Positions 20,142-32,790 of a DNA stretch of 64,000 nt are shown here, one piece after another. The stretch's first letter is position 1, and every line of letters begins with the position of its first letter. The notes beneath the pieces were generated by a model. The model ran no database searches and was not told where the DNA came from. It saw only the letters and a program-made list of their open reading frames with translations. The DNA is from Acanthaster planci (lineage: Eukaryota; Echinodermata; Asteroidea; Valvatida; Acanthasteridae), in the NCBI RefSeq assembly GCF_001949145.1, contig NW_019091426.1, positions 185,247-249,246 on the forward strand, written 5' to 3'. The translations under genes and the position numbers were made by a program.

Positions 20142-21869
20142 GACACCTGAGAGTGATGGAGGCGGTGGTGTTCAGTCGGTACTAAAAACAACTTCAAACG
20201 GTTTATTTCAACAATTTTGTTACTAACTAAATAATTGACTCAGTGTTTTCTAATTACTCTACGAAATTTGCTTTTACACATAGCATTCTGGGGAAATCTC
20301 GACTGGAATAAAAACTACGATCGTTCTAACATGTCTAAAGGAAGTTTTCATTTCCAAAGCAAAAGTCCGATTTTCCACTAGGCTTACGATACGAGGGGTG
20401 AAGGCAATTAATCTCCCTCGAGAGTGGCAACCATTTCTCCACTGTGCGGTGCATACCCAGACAAAAACCCATACCCTACATTATGTGAACTTCTTTTGCG
20501 CAGAGGTACTGGGTAATAGGTCTACACCATTATACAAATGTGTATGCCACGCCTGCTGCAGATACATGTACAGTATATCACGTACACTACCCGGCAGTTT
20601 TTGTCACTTTTTGAGCGTCTACTACCAGTCTAACAATGACGTAACTCTAACTGGTTTCCGTCTCTCCATTGCTTTGGCCCCCGCAGATATGACAACCAGC
20701 TAAATGCTCATACGCACGTACGTTTGTACATTACCTTAAACATATCACAGTAAACAATGTACATGACCCAGCCTGTAGCTTTTCCGTTGGTCGCTGGAAC
20801 AAAAATATAAGTTTGCTGATTACGAAAAAAGACAGTACGTACATCAGAATTCCACAAAGAATAGCATTTGAAACAATCCATTTCATGGCAAAATGGAAGA
20901 TGCATTTGGTGAGCATTTTTTCATTTATCTCTTTGTATGTTTAGGGAAATTAGTGAATACATGTACATGATGTAGGCTATTTTAATTTGTGGTGGCTGTT
21001 CCTTCCTCCAACATGTCCAAATACCTGCTGCAGTGACGTGACTGCCACGCGTGGTGAGGTCTTCTGTTTCCTTGCTCTATCATGTCTATGCTTACATGCA
21101 GTTTTAGACTAGGGGGCCTTTGTGATGATGAAAAGTCTGGATGGTAGAAAAGCGAGTTTCGTAACTTTATAGTCGTAATCAGTTACCCCAGAACTGTGGG
21201 ATCCCATGATCCGACGTCTGCTTCGCTCCAACCATGGAGGAAGGAACACATTTTTGGTCATGTTGTGGCCACCGCACACCCTTTGCTAGCGAATGCATTT
21301 CCACTACATCGATGTCTTTTTCCAGTACGTGTACTGTAACTGTAATGTGTTGTCCAATGAAACGTCCCATCCACATGATGTATGACTGTGAAATAAGAGA
21401 CGATTTGTAGTTGGTGAACGTCATCAGCACACCATTCAGTTCAACCAATAGAAATTTGTATGAAGGTTTTATAGAAAGGTTTGTATCCTTACAGTTCTGG
21501 AAGTAAGTAGTGAGGGCACATTTGCCATGGTTGGTGTGATTTCATTCCTGGAAAAACCTTGGTTTTTCTGTTACCCCCAAATTAGCTCCACTAATGTGAC
21601 ATGGACCCTCGCTACTGCTCCATCCTTAGCCATACATCCGTATAAGCAATTGCAGTGTCGGTGTAGTGAAATCTTTGGCGTACCCTTTTATAATCGTAGG
21701 CACAATTTTTTTTTGCACACACAAGTGATCCTTAGTTTCTCTGCTTTCTAATGACCATGTTGAATGATTTCACTCACGTTATTCTGGTATTTTCTGGTCT
21801 TTTTGCCTTTACCCATTCAATCTCACGGTCGCGCTCTCTCACGCCATCTTTAAATTAAAATGAGTCTGT
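20142..21869. other. Intergenic, no gene seen
   Basis: Only short frames without similarity or splice context. Confidence 0.5.
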
Positions 21870-21871
21870 TA

Positions 21872-22043
21872 AACTTTATACATCACTTAACTCCGGCCCA
21901 CAGACGGCTGTTCCTTGTCAAAAACTCTACCAAAAATAAACTTACCTGTACAATCACTCCGTCTGCGAGACTTCAGTTGTATATAAGATATATTTTGACA
22001 TGGAACAGCCGTCTGTAGGCCGGGGTCAAGTGACGTTTAAAGT
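21872..22043. mobile_element. MITE with about 50-bp terminal inverted repeats
   Basis: The left arm contains CACAGACGGCTGTTCC followed by TTGTCAAAA. The right arm holds TTTTGACATGGAACAGCC followed by GTCTGTAGGCCGG. Arms of about 50 bp match with a few differences and enclose about 70 bp. No coding capacity. Target duplication not resolved. Confidence 0.7.
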
Positions 22044-23072
22044 TCATGAGTTTAGGACAACAGAATGTAAAATGCCCCTACCCTATGAGATTTGTCTGAG
22101 AAAAGTGTTTCCTCAATAATCAACTTGGTATTTTCCCTGCCAACATGCCTAAATTGAACTTTTTTGGACATGATTCTACTTTCTGGTGTCAAATAGGTCA
22201 CTGTAGGGAATAATTAGCGGGGACATACATGGAACTCTTCCCATCCCCTCTGTTTTGTGTACAAATCAATCAGTGCAACATGGAGCATTTCTCCTTGGAA
22301 TGGTTTCCAAGTTTTACTTGTGATATACGTGTATGTAACTTTGAATTAGCATAAACTCCAAAAGGTCACGCAATAGTTTTCAAACAGCCCAAAAAGAAAG
22401 AAATTTATGTTCATTAAAGTACAAAGGTGCATTTTCAAGAGGTTTTGGTGAAAACAAATTAGACTCTTTAAGCCCCAACTATAGCATCGGTCGCAACTGT
22501 GGTGTTGCAGCTGGGCTGGCCCAACTGTGGCGTAGTACATGTCTCGCAGGACTAGGAGATGAGTCCCCATTAGCCCTAACCCCCTAGGCTCCTGCACTAA
22601 AAAGCATACTCAACCTCACAAAATCCAACAGGTTCATGTACTTGTCTATGTACTTTTACATGCAGGTTACTGTACCAAACCCTGATAAACCCCAACAGAA
22701 TGAGCCCGTTGGAGTTTGAATGATATTGTATGGATGGGTCTATGCAGTATAGGATGACTTGCACTTGGTTTTGGGAGATACGTGTGCTTGAGCAACGTAC
22801 CCCATCATGTGCCATCCACCCATTTTAGTTTATGTGATGGATGGAAAGGTAAATTAGCATTTTTTTAAATGATGTGTTGATTGTGTGCCACCAAAACCTT
22901 AAGAATTTTTCTCATTCTTTCTGCTAATAGGTGTTTGTTGAAGACTTTAGAGATTGGTGATTTCACGGTCCAAGCTTGCAGTTTTGTAAAGAAATTTCTG
23001 GACGTACGTAGCATTTCATCCAAAAGGTGCTGAAAAAAAATTTCTACCGCCTTTTGTATTCTCACCAGCACG

Positions 23073-24906
23073 ATGGAGTATTACTTCTATGTGTAAGTAT
23101 TTTCCGTGCACCATTTTTTCTTTGACTTCATCTTCAGCTCCTCTAGCCAAGTGTATTTGTCAAAATTTTAGCCCCTTATCTTTGTGTGTACACGTAGGCG
23201 TTCTGATTGATTGGGTCTGGTGGCTGTAATGACTTTGCAGTTGTCTTCCTCTTTTTCATACAGCATTTTAATGTGAATTTTTTTGAGTGGGTCCTGGTAA
23301 TGTGTAAAAATAATCTTCTTTTTTTGCTTTTATTTTTCCCCCAGAATTTTGATTTTTGCCATTGTCCTGAAGCTGACGGTGTACCTGTGCTGGTACCAGG
23401 TCAAACGAAGTTCAGCAACTCGCGAAGTGCGTATCATCATGCCTGATGGTACCACTCGTTGCGCTGTTATCTCGGCACGGGGGTGGGTGAACCAATCGCC
23501 ACGATCAGAGGAAAGACAGGTACCTACTTGCAAATGCTTGACTGAATTTTAACCAAACACCATGTAAACACCTACATGTATTTGTCAATCCATTCTGTTT
23601 CACAAGGTTGTTTCATTGGTCTGGAATTGAAAAGTTTCAAAGAATGGAATATCAGGGTAGGCATTATGTTATTACAACAATGGCATGTTTTCGTCAGGAA
23701 TTTGACTGAAAAAATGTGCTTGGCTTTCGTGTTCGTGTTATTTGTGGGAGAGATAGTTTATAAACAATCTGAGAATACAATAAAAAAAAAGGTTCCTATT
23801 TGTTTGGGATGCTCTCGATCAGAGAGGAACCCTGGTGAGATGTGATAACGTCTGAATCTTTTTTGTCGTTGCAGAATTTACCACAAGCGGAGTCTCTGGC
23901 TGCGCACGACAATCAAGGGATGGTGGAGTGCCCCGTGCAGCCTCGGTATGGGGATGCCCTTAACCCGCAGGGGCAGTTGACTGGACCCCCGGAGTACAGC
24001 AGCCAAGAATGGAAACTTCCCAAGTACGAGGAGGTGACGGGAATGCCCCCGCCGTACACCATGGCAGAGCCAGGTGAGGCCATGTCAGAGATGCATTCAC
24101 AGTTTGGGGTCTAAGGCTTCAGTCGTACAAGAATTCACATTTCAGATGTGGCTGCAGTCAGACCATAATCCCAGAAAAATGAGAACAACAAAAACTAATG
24201 GCCAGCAGAGTTCACCAAGAATTGTAAGTGGTTCCACCTGTGGAGTCATGTTACTCATCAGAATGTTGCACTGAGCAAACTTAAAAACAAAAACATCAGA
24301 CGTGAGTTCAGTGTGAAAAAAAAAGGTGGGGAAAATTTACATGTGGAGTAGGAATCAAGTCACCCTTTTACTTTGATATTTAGATTTGTTGTAGTTCAGT
24401 GTGCTGCTTTTGCAGGCTGGTGTAATTTTTCAACTGCTTGCTGCCACTGTCAGGCTATCAAAAACTGAGAACAAGGTTGAAAACCTTCACTGGAAAAGTG
24501 GCTCACGTATACATGCTGCCAATGCAGTGTACTCAAGTATTGGGGCATTGTTGTTGATGACCAGGTTTGTTCATGAGTTTAAAGACTGATTTGATGCCAC
24601 TGAGCAGAACAAAATGTGAATTTTTATGCGGTTTTTGTTTTTCTTCAAATTTTAGAAGCAACCAGTGCTGTCCAGCCAGTTGACTCCATTCATCCAGTAC
24701 AGGCCCAGATTTCCGGCCCACCACCGGCTTATCCAGGAAACACTTCCTTCCCTGCTTCCGCGTACTCTGAGCCCTCTGTTAACGAATCCTCTTCATTTCC
24801 ACCCCAGCCACCCACGGCATCACCAGTGGATCTTGCCACATTATCCAGCGGCCCCCACATTACTGTGCCGCAATCTACCATTCCAAGTACTGGACATCAA
24901 AGTTAG
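23073..24906 (+). CDS. Small single-pass membrane protein with PPxY motifs (WBP1/VOPP1-like architecture)
   Basis: Four exons with GT-AG junctions and joining phases: 23073-23092, 23345-23519, 23875-24073 and 24656-24906, 214 residues. The first exon gives MEYYFYV, and a hydrophobic segment follows (about residues 5-23, then KR), so the rest is probably cytoplasmic. The tail carries PPEY (103-106), LPKY (113-116), PPPY (123-126) and PPAY (154-157), then a Pro/Ser-rich end. PPxY motifs bind WW domains such as those of NEDD4-family ubiquitin ligases. The architecture resembles WBP1, VOPP1 or TMEM207, but I cannot name an ortholog. A good acceptor (CTCACCAG) precedes the first exon, so upstream exons coding a lumenal or Cys-rich part may exist and were not found. 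Exon 3 read into the intron would stop at 24114. Confidence 0.7.
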
Positions 24907-27900
24907 GTTTGTCCCTTAAATACAAGTTTTTGTCTGTCTTTTCATTCTTTTTTTATAAATGGTGGGTACTGAATACAGATTTAGGGTTTCTGAACAACTC
25001 AATTTTTTAATAGTATGTTTAAGTTCACTTTCAACTTCTGACTTGTCTCAGTTTGCATGTGATGAGAGTGTTCAAAGGAAAAAGTACAACTTACGTTGAC
25101 AATAAGTCATTGCCTTCTTCGTTCAAGCTCCTGATCGTGGAGCTCTTGGTTATCGGTCACTGTTTCTCTCTCTACTTCAAAATTTTATAAACCATGAGGA
25201 TAGCACTGCTTCTTACCATGCGGCTGTATCTACTGTTTGAGCAAGGACTCCCTCACCAACCAGGAAAAAAAGTGGCTTGGGTGAGACTTCAGCACCACTG
25301 GTGCCGGCTGCCTGTGCACCTGGTGGACACATGACAAAGCTATAGATTTACAAAAAGGTATCAAGAACGCATTGGACAAAACAATTCTAAAAAATGAATA
25401 TTTCTTTTTTTTCAAGTGCTGGATGTTGAATATTTAAGAGAAATTTCCCCTGGCACAGAATTTGGTGACATAAAAACCTTGCCAGGAATCACCAGCTACA
25501 GTAAACTCCGGCTAAGTCAGCACCCTTGGGACCCCGAAAATTGTGACAACTTACACGGAGGGCGACTTTACTGTAAGTCCCCATTTTGCCGACTTACATG
25601 AAATGGTGACCAGTGCATACATCTATGTACATGCTGCAAAGGGGAAAAAATGTGCACTAAAAGTTTAAAACCTTCAAATTTCACGAAAGTGGAAAATACC
25701 TACACATGAAGGGGTTTGTAGTTCTGTAGTACTGTGAACTAACTCATTCGCTGAATCTCTTTTGAAGATGTACTTTGTATGGGGGGATGTTAATTTTAAT
25801 TACAGGTTTTTCAATTCGGGTTGTCACGGGAATTGTTGGTTCCGGGCCATTCCATGCCGTTCTTGCTATTTTTGGCAGTAGGAACCAATGTGCCATACAT
25901 GCGTCATCAAGTCTCTTACACTAACCCACACTGCGCTCGCAATGCAACTTGTCTCATGCTGGGGCTGCGGGAAAGTAGAAATTATCAATTTTGACTCCCC
26001 ACGCCCTCATATTATATACAGATATTTTTTGCGGGAAATACATGCAATTTTTACATGGCATGTACATGTGATATACTCTAAATGTACACATGCTGGCAGG
26101 GAAAGGTGTGGATCCGTGCATGACAGCAGTGGCACACAATGCCGGGCTGGGTCATGTTCTTACTGTGGAATGCTACATAAACACGGATGTGCCAATCACG
26201 GAATGTGGGGAGACCCCCAAGTGATTTTGCAAGGCCCCTCTTTCCATATCTAAAAGAAAAAAAATTTGCGTGGGAGAAAAAAAAATACACATGGGAGAAG
26301 CATTGTTATTTTTTGCGGGGCCCAAGAATGAAGGGGCTAAGAGTTCACTCCTGGCTTTTTCACAGCCACAAAAGAATTTTGACAGCATATTATCAAAACA
26401 TTACGGAAAAGGAATATATATATGAATAAAACCATGCCCATTATAAAAGACTGTCCATGCTGTATGCGAAAGAATCTGACTTTGTAGGGAGCCATTGGAG
26501 TGGTTAAAAATACAGCAATTTCAAAGTGAAATTACGGGGGACGACTTGTAACTTAGCACTTTATTACTGAGTAACATGAGAAAAAAAGTTGAATTTAAAA
26601 CGATTTTAAACCTGTAGGTAAAAGGAATTATTACTTTTCATCTACATGTGTATTTCCTGAAGTATAACATTTCTGAATTCCCTGTATCAAAGAGTGGTGA
26701 ATTTCCATTTGTTTTCACTGAGTACATATTTCTAAAAGTACATGTAGTCCTTAGTCTTACTTTCGGACTCTATGGAATGGTGTTTAGCAGGCACTTATGT
26801 TGCCAGGAGGAAAGCAGCACATTGCTTTCATTTTGAACAGGGTCAGCGTTGATGTATTCATAACTAAAGCTTCCCTCAGCTGTATGCACACTGATGGCAA
26901 AGGTTTCGCTTTCATTAGAGGCTTGTTAAAACAGTATGATACAAAACAAAGATGCGTGATTCGTGTCAGCTGAAGACAATAACTAGCTTTATGATGGAAA
27001 GTGAAAGTATGATTATTTGTCTATGAATTGTGATTTCTTAATTAATGTTGGACTGCACTGTATGCTACTGTTGAAATGCAGTCTGGGTTGTAAAATTATC
27101 AGCTTTTTAATACATGAAGTACCCGGTACCCAGAATTTGTTTTTTTATAAGTTTTATTTCACTGGTAATCCAATAAATAGCACAGAAATGTGACTATACT
27201 GTTCCCATTGGTAGGTGAAGCATATATCAATGAAAGTGTTTCAGTAATTGCTACTGTAGAGATACTTTGAATTTGTTATTAAAGCACATGTATTGGCTCT
27301 GTTCTCTGGCAGGTTGTGAAGCATTTTAGGATGGGCGTGTGTAAATATAGGTTGCACGTCATGTAGAGAATGGAGGTGCTGAACCATGGTCAATTTGGAT
27401 CTATAGTTGCACCACAACTAACCCTCAGCTTCCTAAGATTCCAGATTCTTTAAAATCCAAATATGTACATGCACCAGTACATGGTAGGTTTGAAGGACTT
27501 TGAAGAATTTAGGAAGAGGGAGCCTGCCATGTGTTCCCTTACTTGGGACTTGATGCCCTCCGATAAGTTTAAATACAGAGCTTGTGACGTGGGGCTTCTG
27601 CACAGCTGATGATTTTGAAGGTTTCGGGAATTACCCTAGTGAAATATCTGGGGTTAGAGCTAAGATAACTACAATGTGATAGATGCTTTATGAGTAATGG
27701 AAGTTTTAGAGAGGTTTAATAGTAATACTGTTTTCTGTTTCATTAGAAAAAGCTGTAAAATTGTGGGTCATGCTCAAAGGAAAGCACAGTTTCTTTTCAT
27801 ACTACATTGTACATGTAGAAGGAATTTTAAAAAAAATTTTTTTCAGTTCACATTTAAATTTCCAATGATGTGTATTTGTGTTTGCCAGCCTGTTGAGTAT

Positions 27901-30806
27901 ACGTAGATATCACAATGCCCCACTGTAATATATTGTAGAATACAAGTGATGACTGTTCGTATGCGCAGTGGTAAGAACAGTTTCATGAAAGAAAAGATGG
28001 AATACATGTGTTCCATTCCGTGAGATGAAAGCTGAGCGGAATAGTACATTTCTGTCTGTCAAGAAATGAATCTTTTCTTACGATCACACCATATTAATAT
28101 GAAACACCCATCAGTTTAATGAAATGCCTGCATACGTCCCAAAACCTCCGGCATCACTTGAATAAATCTTGCAAAAATCCCTGCTGGAACAAATGCGTTG
28201 TAACTGACCTACAATGGGTGAGCTTAGAAATTTCTATTGACAGTACAATAGAACGTCCCATTTACTGCACAATGGAATTTTTGCCTGTGCATATGGATGG
28301 AAAAGTCAGTGACGTGATTGACAATCCGCCAATCAGATGATGGGGATTTATTCTGGTATTGTATAAAATAAGCAAATATCCACGGAGAAAAGGCGTCTTT
28401 TGGGGTTAGAATTTAATTATTAAGCATTACTTGGAAACTCCACATCTGCATGTAGATGCAGTTAATAATAATGGCGACAAATTATGTGACCATATTTGAA
28501 AGACATAGTGCCTACTTTGAATATTCAATTTACTGGAACCAAAGGTAGCAATCGACATTGTAGGCTGACCATTCCTCAGCAAATAGAAACCATTGTACAT
28601 GAAAAACGGTGTATTTTTATGAATTCATGTTCTACCATTTATGACCGAAGTTACAGGTGTATTTTCAGACCATGATAACCATGCATATTTTTAGTGTATA
28701 TATATGATAGTCATTTGTATTATGTACATATTTGTCAGTCACCCATTATAATCATCTCATCTAATGAAATCAAAGCAGTGATGTATCCTGATCTTAGATA
28801 AGGGGACTGTGGTCGGAGATGGGGCCAAAATAGAATTTTTTTTCTTAAAATGACTCCAAAATTTTTATCCATGTTTGTTTTATTTTTTGCAATCCTTATG
28901 ACTCCCTACCTCCAAAAAGTGGTAGTGCTGTCTCTAATATGTTGGTGTTGTGAGTTCCTTAAAAAAAAATGGCAATATGTCTCCAAAGGGCCATGATACT
29001 TGCCCTCCTATTCCCCGCTGGATATGTCATTGAAACCAAGGCAGTGATAAAGCTACTCGGTGGAAGGTAAGCTGTGTATTAAAGCGGATTCATTATGGGG
29101 AAGTTAAGAAGTGGAAAGGCAAATGGAAATGAACCCAAAAGATATCACTTCCATGGTACTCTGTTTCACTTCTGAAATAAAAAAGCACTGTACATGCACG
29201 TTTTTCTTTCCTTGGCATGCATGCAGAGACGTGGATTAGTGATCCCCTATTCTCGTACATGCTGTCCAGCCTATGTAGGCTGGTGAAATATACATTGTAA
29301 AACCGGAAAGGCTTAGGTGTTGCTAGTTGCATACAGATCTCAAAGTACGTACATATGTATCCAAAGTCAGGGGACTAGACACTGGCACTGCTGCAAAATA
29401 ACTTCTTTGCAATTCATTACATATGTGTACACATTAATTGCCATTTACAAATACATCGTCGCACATCTGATGAATCAGCGAATCGACCATTTCGGTGATC
29501 TGCAGATTTTGTCTCACGAACTGAAGAATAGGTTTGACAGCAGTATTCAAACAAAGTATTGCTCACAGAGCCAGAAATACAAATTAGGAAATGATTTCAG
29601 AGACCTCTTTTGTATCTTTTATAGACAGAGATCAAAAGAGGGTTGAATTAAATATCTAAAATGAGCACACAATAACTGCTTAACTTAAAACATGTTTTTC
29701 TCGAAAACGGTGGTAACTTGTTTTCGTCGGTTCGTCAGATATGCGACGACATGTATGTCAATCACAGTGCTTTTAACATGTACTGCGTTCATCATGTATA
29801 TTGGAAGGTCTTATCTGAGCACACGCCCCAAGCTTATCGATGTTATTTTCTGTGTTGCTGCCGGTTTCTGTATTATTGTGTAATAGTATTAATCATAGCT
29901 CTGTAAGAAATCTTTAAGATTGCTTTTGAATTCAGTACATAAAATAGTTGGAAAACATTTCAAAAATAGTTTGGAGCAGTACATGCATGATAATGATGCC
30001 TTATATTTTTGGCCAAATAACTTGACCTGGATGTAGCATGCAGTTCGTGTCTGGTGCGGGCTGTTTTTACCGGTCAGACTGAATTCCTGTTCTAACCATA
30101 TATCTCCGTCATCATCTGTCTGTACATGAGTATACATGTAATGTTCTGGCTTCAAACTGTCCAGCTCTTAAGAGATTTTATCTGTTTGTGGGTTTTAAAC
30201 AATGCAACTGTTCAGACTTCATCTGATGCATGTGGGAGGTGTAAATATTTATTCAGTCCATGTACATGTATATCCACAAATGTCATATCTAGTAAAATGT
30301 GCTGTTTAATGCTTGTCAAGTAATCTTTTCAGCAATTTATGAAGCATTGTTAGTCATACTGTTGGAGACTCTGAACACAATCATTGAAGAATTTGGACTT
30401 GGCCGTTACTAGCCATGAGTGCAGTGTTACCGCTGTCAGAGTCTGCTGAAGTCTAACCACATAAATAAATTGCGTCATTTTACAGATAAAGGACAACAGT
30501 GAGTAAAGCGTACCTTTGTCACAGTTCATTTTAGTTTTTACTTGAGAATGGAATGGGTGCCGTAATAGGGTGAATAAAGAGGGAACCAGGGTACACACAA
30601 TTTTTTCCAAGGGAGCAATGAAAGCAACCGAACTGTAGCTTGGAGTTGGAGGAGGTTCCAAATTTCATATGATGAGGGGGGGGGTAACCAAGAGGGCACA
30701 GGCTTTTATTCCAAGTTACACCAAGTTGTGATTTTGTGGTGGACAGCTGTTCCCATGCCACCATCAAAGCTTATGGATGTAATTCGTACACTGTTATCAT
30801 ATTGGT
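24907..30806. other. 3' flank of the PPxY gene and intergenic spacer
   Basis: Apart from the small MITE at 25499 I see no gene. A plus-strand AATAAA lies near 27171 and could end a long 3' UTR, but this is unproven. Frames here are short and lack similarity. Confidence 0.5.
25499..25573. mobile_element. Tiny Tigger-like MITE
   Basis: A 75-bp unit starts CAGTAAACTCCGGCTAAG and ends in TTTACTG, flanked by TA on both sides. The start resembles the right terminus of the Tigger copy at 44069-44090 (CAGTAAACTCGGACTAAG when read inward). Likely a non-autonomous relative. Confidence 0.55.
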
Positions 30807-30891
30807 AGTCTGAGTAATTTGGACCCTACTATCGCCCGACCTTGTCCAAATCTTTAAAAAGGCAATTTGTAGGGTCCAAGTTACTTGGACT
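30807..30891. mobile_element. Short palindromic MITE
   Basis: Arms AGTAATTTGGACCCTAC and GTAGGGTCCAAGTTACT, with about 20 of 23 positions matching, enclose about 40 bp. No coding capacity. Confidence 0.6.
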
Positions 30892-31245
30892 ATTGTAGTG
30901 GGTGAATTAATTTCACAGGAAAATAAAATCACCTTGTCCCATAAAAATCACATGGAGAGATCTCGGTATGCATTGATCATAAAGCTTTAGCAGTAATTTT
31001 GTCAGCCAACTTAACTATCTGCTCGTTGCTTCTACTAAATTCGCTGGTCGAGGATTGTCACTGATCCTTTTCAAAGCTTGGTTTCATTGGCGGCAGCAGC
31101 TTTATCTCTGACCGTTTAACTACAAATTTTTTGTAGACCTTCAACAATCGGACCGAAATGAAAAAATTCTTTTCCTTAGCTTTACGTCATGCATTCTGTC
31201 GCCAGAACTTCTAAAGTCTGGGACGCCGAAAAATAATTGCCCAAT

Positions 31246-31462
31246 CAGTGGAGTAGCTAGGACTTTACTGGTGGGGGCACAAGCTTTCAGTGAGGTGTTT
31301 TTTAGGGGCAAGTTTCTGTTAGCCTTGTTCAATATATCCATTCCTACGTTTTTTTCATGGAGGAAGGATGTCTTTCCTCCGTGGTTTTTTTCAGTGGGGG
31401 GGGACCAACGGGAATTTGTGGGAGGGCACATGCCCCCCGGGCCTCCTGTGGCTACGCCACTG
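31246..31462. mobile_element. hAT-type MITE with 8-bp target duplication
   Basis: The left end CAGTGGAGTAGCTA and right end TGGCTACGCCACTG are inverted repeats. The flanks are TGCCCAAT (31238-31245) and TGCCCTAT (31463-31470), an 8-bp duplication with one change. CAG termini plus an 8-bp duplication fit the hAT superfamily. Length 217 bp, no transposase. Confidence 0.75.
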
Positions 31463-31547
31463 TGCCCTATCCGGGAAGCTGAGAACACTTTGGGAGCGAA
31501 GCCGCCGTTTAAAAAATGGCCGAAAAAAAGGTAGGTTATTTTAATGG

Positions 31548-32470
31548 NNNNNNNNNNNNNNNNNNNNNNNNNNNNNNNNNNNNNNNNNNNNNNNNNNNNN
31601 NNNNNNNNNNNNNNNNNNNNNNNNNNNNNNNNNNNNNNNNNNNNNNNNNNNNNNNNNNNNNNNNNNNNNNNNNNNNNNNNNNNNNNNNNNNNNNNNNNNN
31701 NNNNNNNNNNNNNNNNNNNNNNNNNNNNNNNNNNNNNNNNNNNNNNNNNNNNNNNNNNNNNNNNNNNNNNNNNNNNNNNNNNNNNNNNNNNNNNNNNNNN
31801 NNNNNNNNNNNNNNNNNNNNNNNNNNNNNNNNNNNNNNNNNNNNNNNNNNNNNNNNNNNNNNNNNNNNNNNNNNNNNNNNNNNNNNNNNNNNNNNNNNNN
31901 NNNNNNNNNNNNNNNNNNNNNNNNNNNNNNNNNNNNNNNNNNNNNNNNNNNNNNNNNNNNNNNNNNNNNNNNNNNNNNNNNNNNNNNNNNNNNNNNNNNN
32001 NNNNNNNNNNNNNNNNNNNNNNNNNNNNNNNNNNNNNNNNNNNNNNNNNNNNNNNNNNNNNNNNNNNNNNNNNNNNNNNNNNNNNNNNNNNNNNNNNNNN
32101 NNNNNNNNNNNNNNNNNNNNNNNNNNNNNNNNNNNNNNNNNNNNNNNNNNNNNNNNNNNNNNNNNNNNNNNNNNNNNNNNNNNNNNNNNNNNNNNNNNNN
32201 NNNNNNNNNNNNNNNNNNNNNNNNNNNNNNNNNNNNNNNNNNNNNNNNNNNNNNNNNNNNNNNNNNNNNNNNNNNNNNNNNNNNNNNNNNNNNNNNNNNN
32301 NNNNNNNNNNNNNNNNNNNNNNNNNNNNNNNNNNNNNNNNNNNNNNNNNNNNNNNNNNNNNNNNNNNNNNNNNNNNNNNNNNNNNNNNNNNNNNNNNNNN
32401 NNNNNNNNNNNNNNNNNNNNNNNNNNNNNNNNNNNNNNNNNNNNNNNNNNNNNNNNNNNNNNNNNNNNNN
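31548..32470. other. Assembly gap (923 N)
   Basis: Run of N. A GGGTCCGAGTTG tandem repeat abuts its right edge, which may explain the failed assembly. Confidence 0.99.
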
Positions 32471-32510
32471 AATGGGTCCGAGTTGGTTTGGGTCCGAGTT
32501 GACCTGATCC
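32471..32510. repeat. GGGTCCGAGTTG minisatellite fragment at gap edge
   Basis: Two to three 16-bp units, for example GGGTCCGAGTTGGTTT, directly beside the gap. Related to the arrays at 18774, 19998 and 48463. Confidence 0.65.
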
Positions 32511-32790
32511 CATTTTGATACATGTATTTCAGGTAAACAATCGCAAAGCCACAGAGCGCCCTCTCGCGCATGAAAGGAGTGATTGGGCTCGTTTGTGTGG
32601 AACGGTTCCAACATACGTGCCCATTTATTTAATTTGCCTTATTCAATCCAGTAACATCGGAGTCAGCAGATGTAAGTATGCCTGTTCTATGATACTTTTC
32701 AAAGAAGTACAGCTTGAAGAATATGTGTCTGGTAAAAAGTCGATGTACTATCAACCGTGTTAGCCACTTTAATCTCAATTTCATTTCAAG

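Noticed and set aside
19882-20226. Arg/Gly/Glu/Ser-rich frame across 20.0 kb, and a similar one on the minus strand at 18627-18893
   Set aside because: The amino-acid pattern comes from the 15-16-bp minisatellite, not from a gene.
29692-29883. Hydrophobic 63-residue frame that looks like a membrane peptide
   Set aside because: Single short frame, no signal of conservation or splicing; T-rich sequence readily gives such frames.
31141-32571. Long frames through the runs of N (also at 13887-14612 and 56785-57622)
   Set aside because: They exist only because N runs contain no stop codons.
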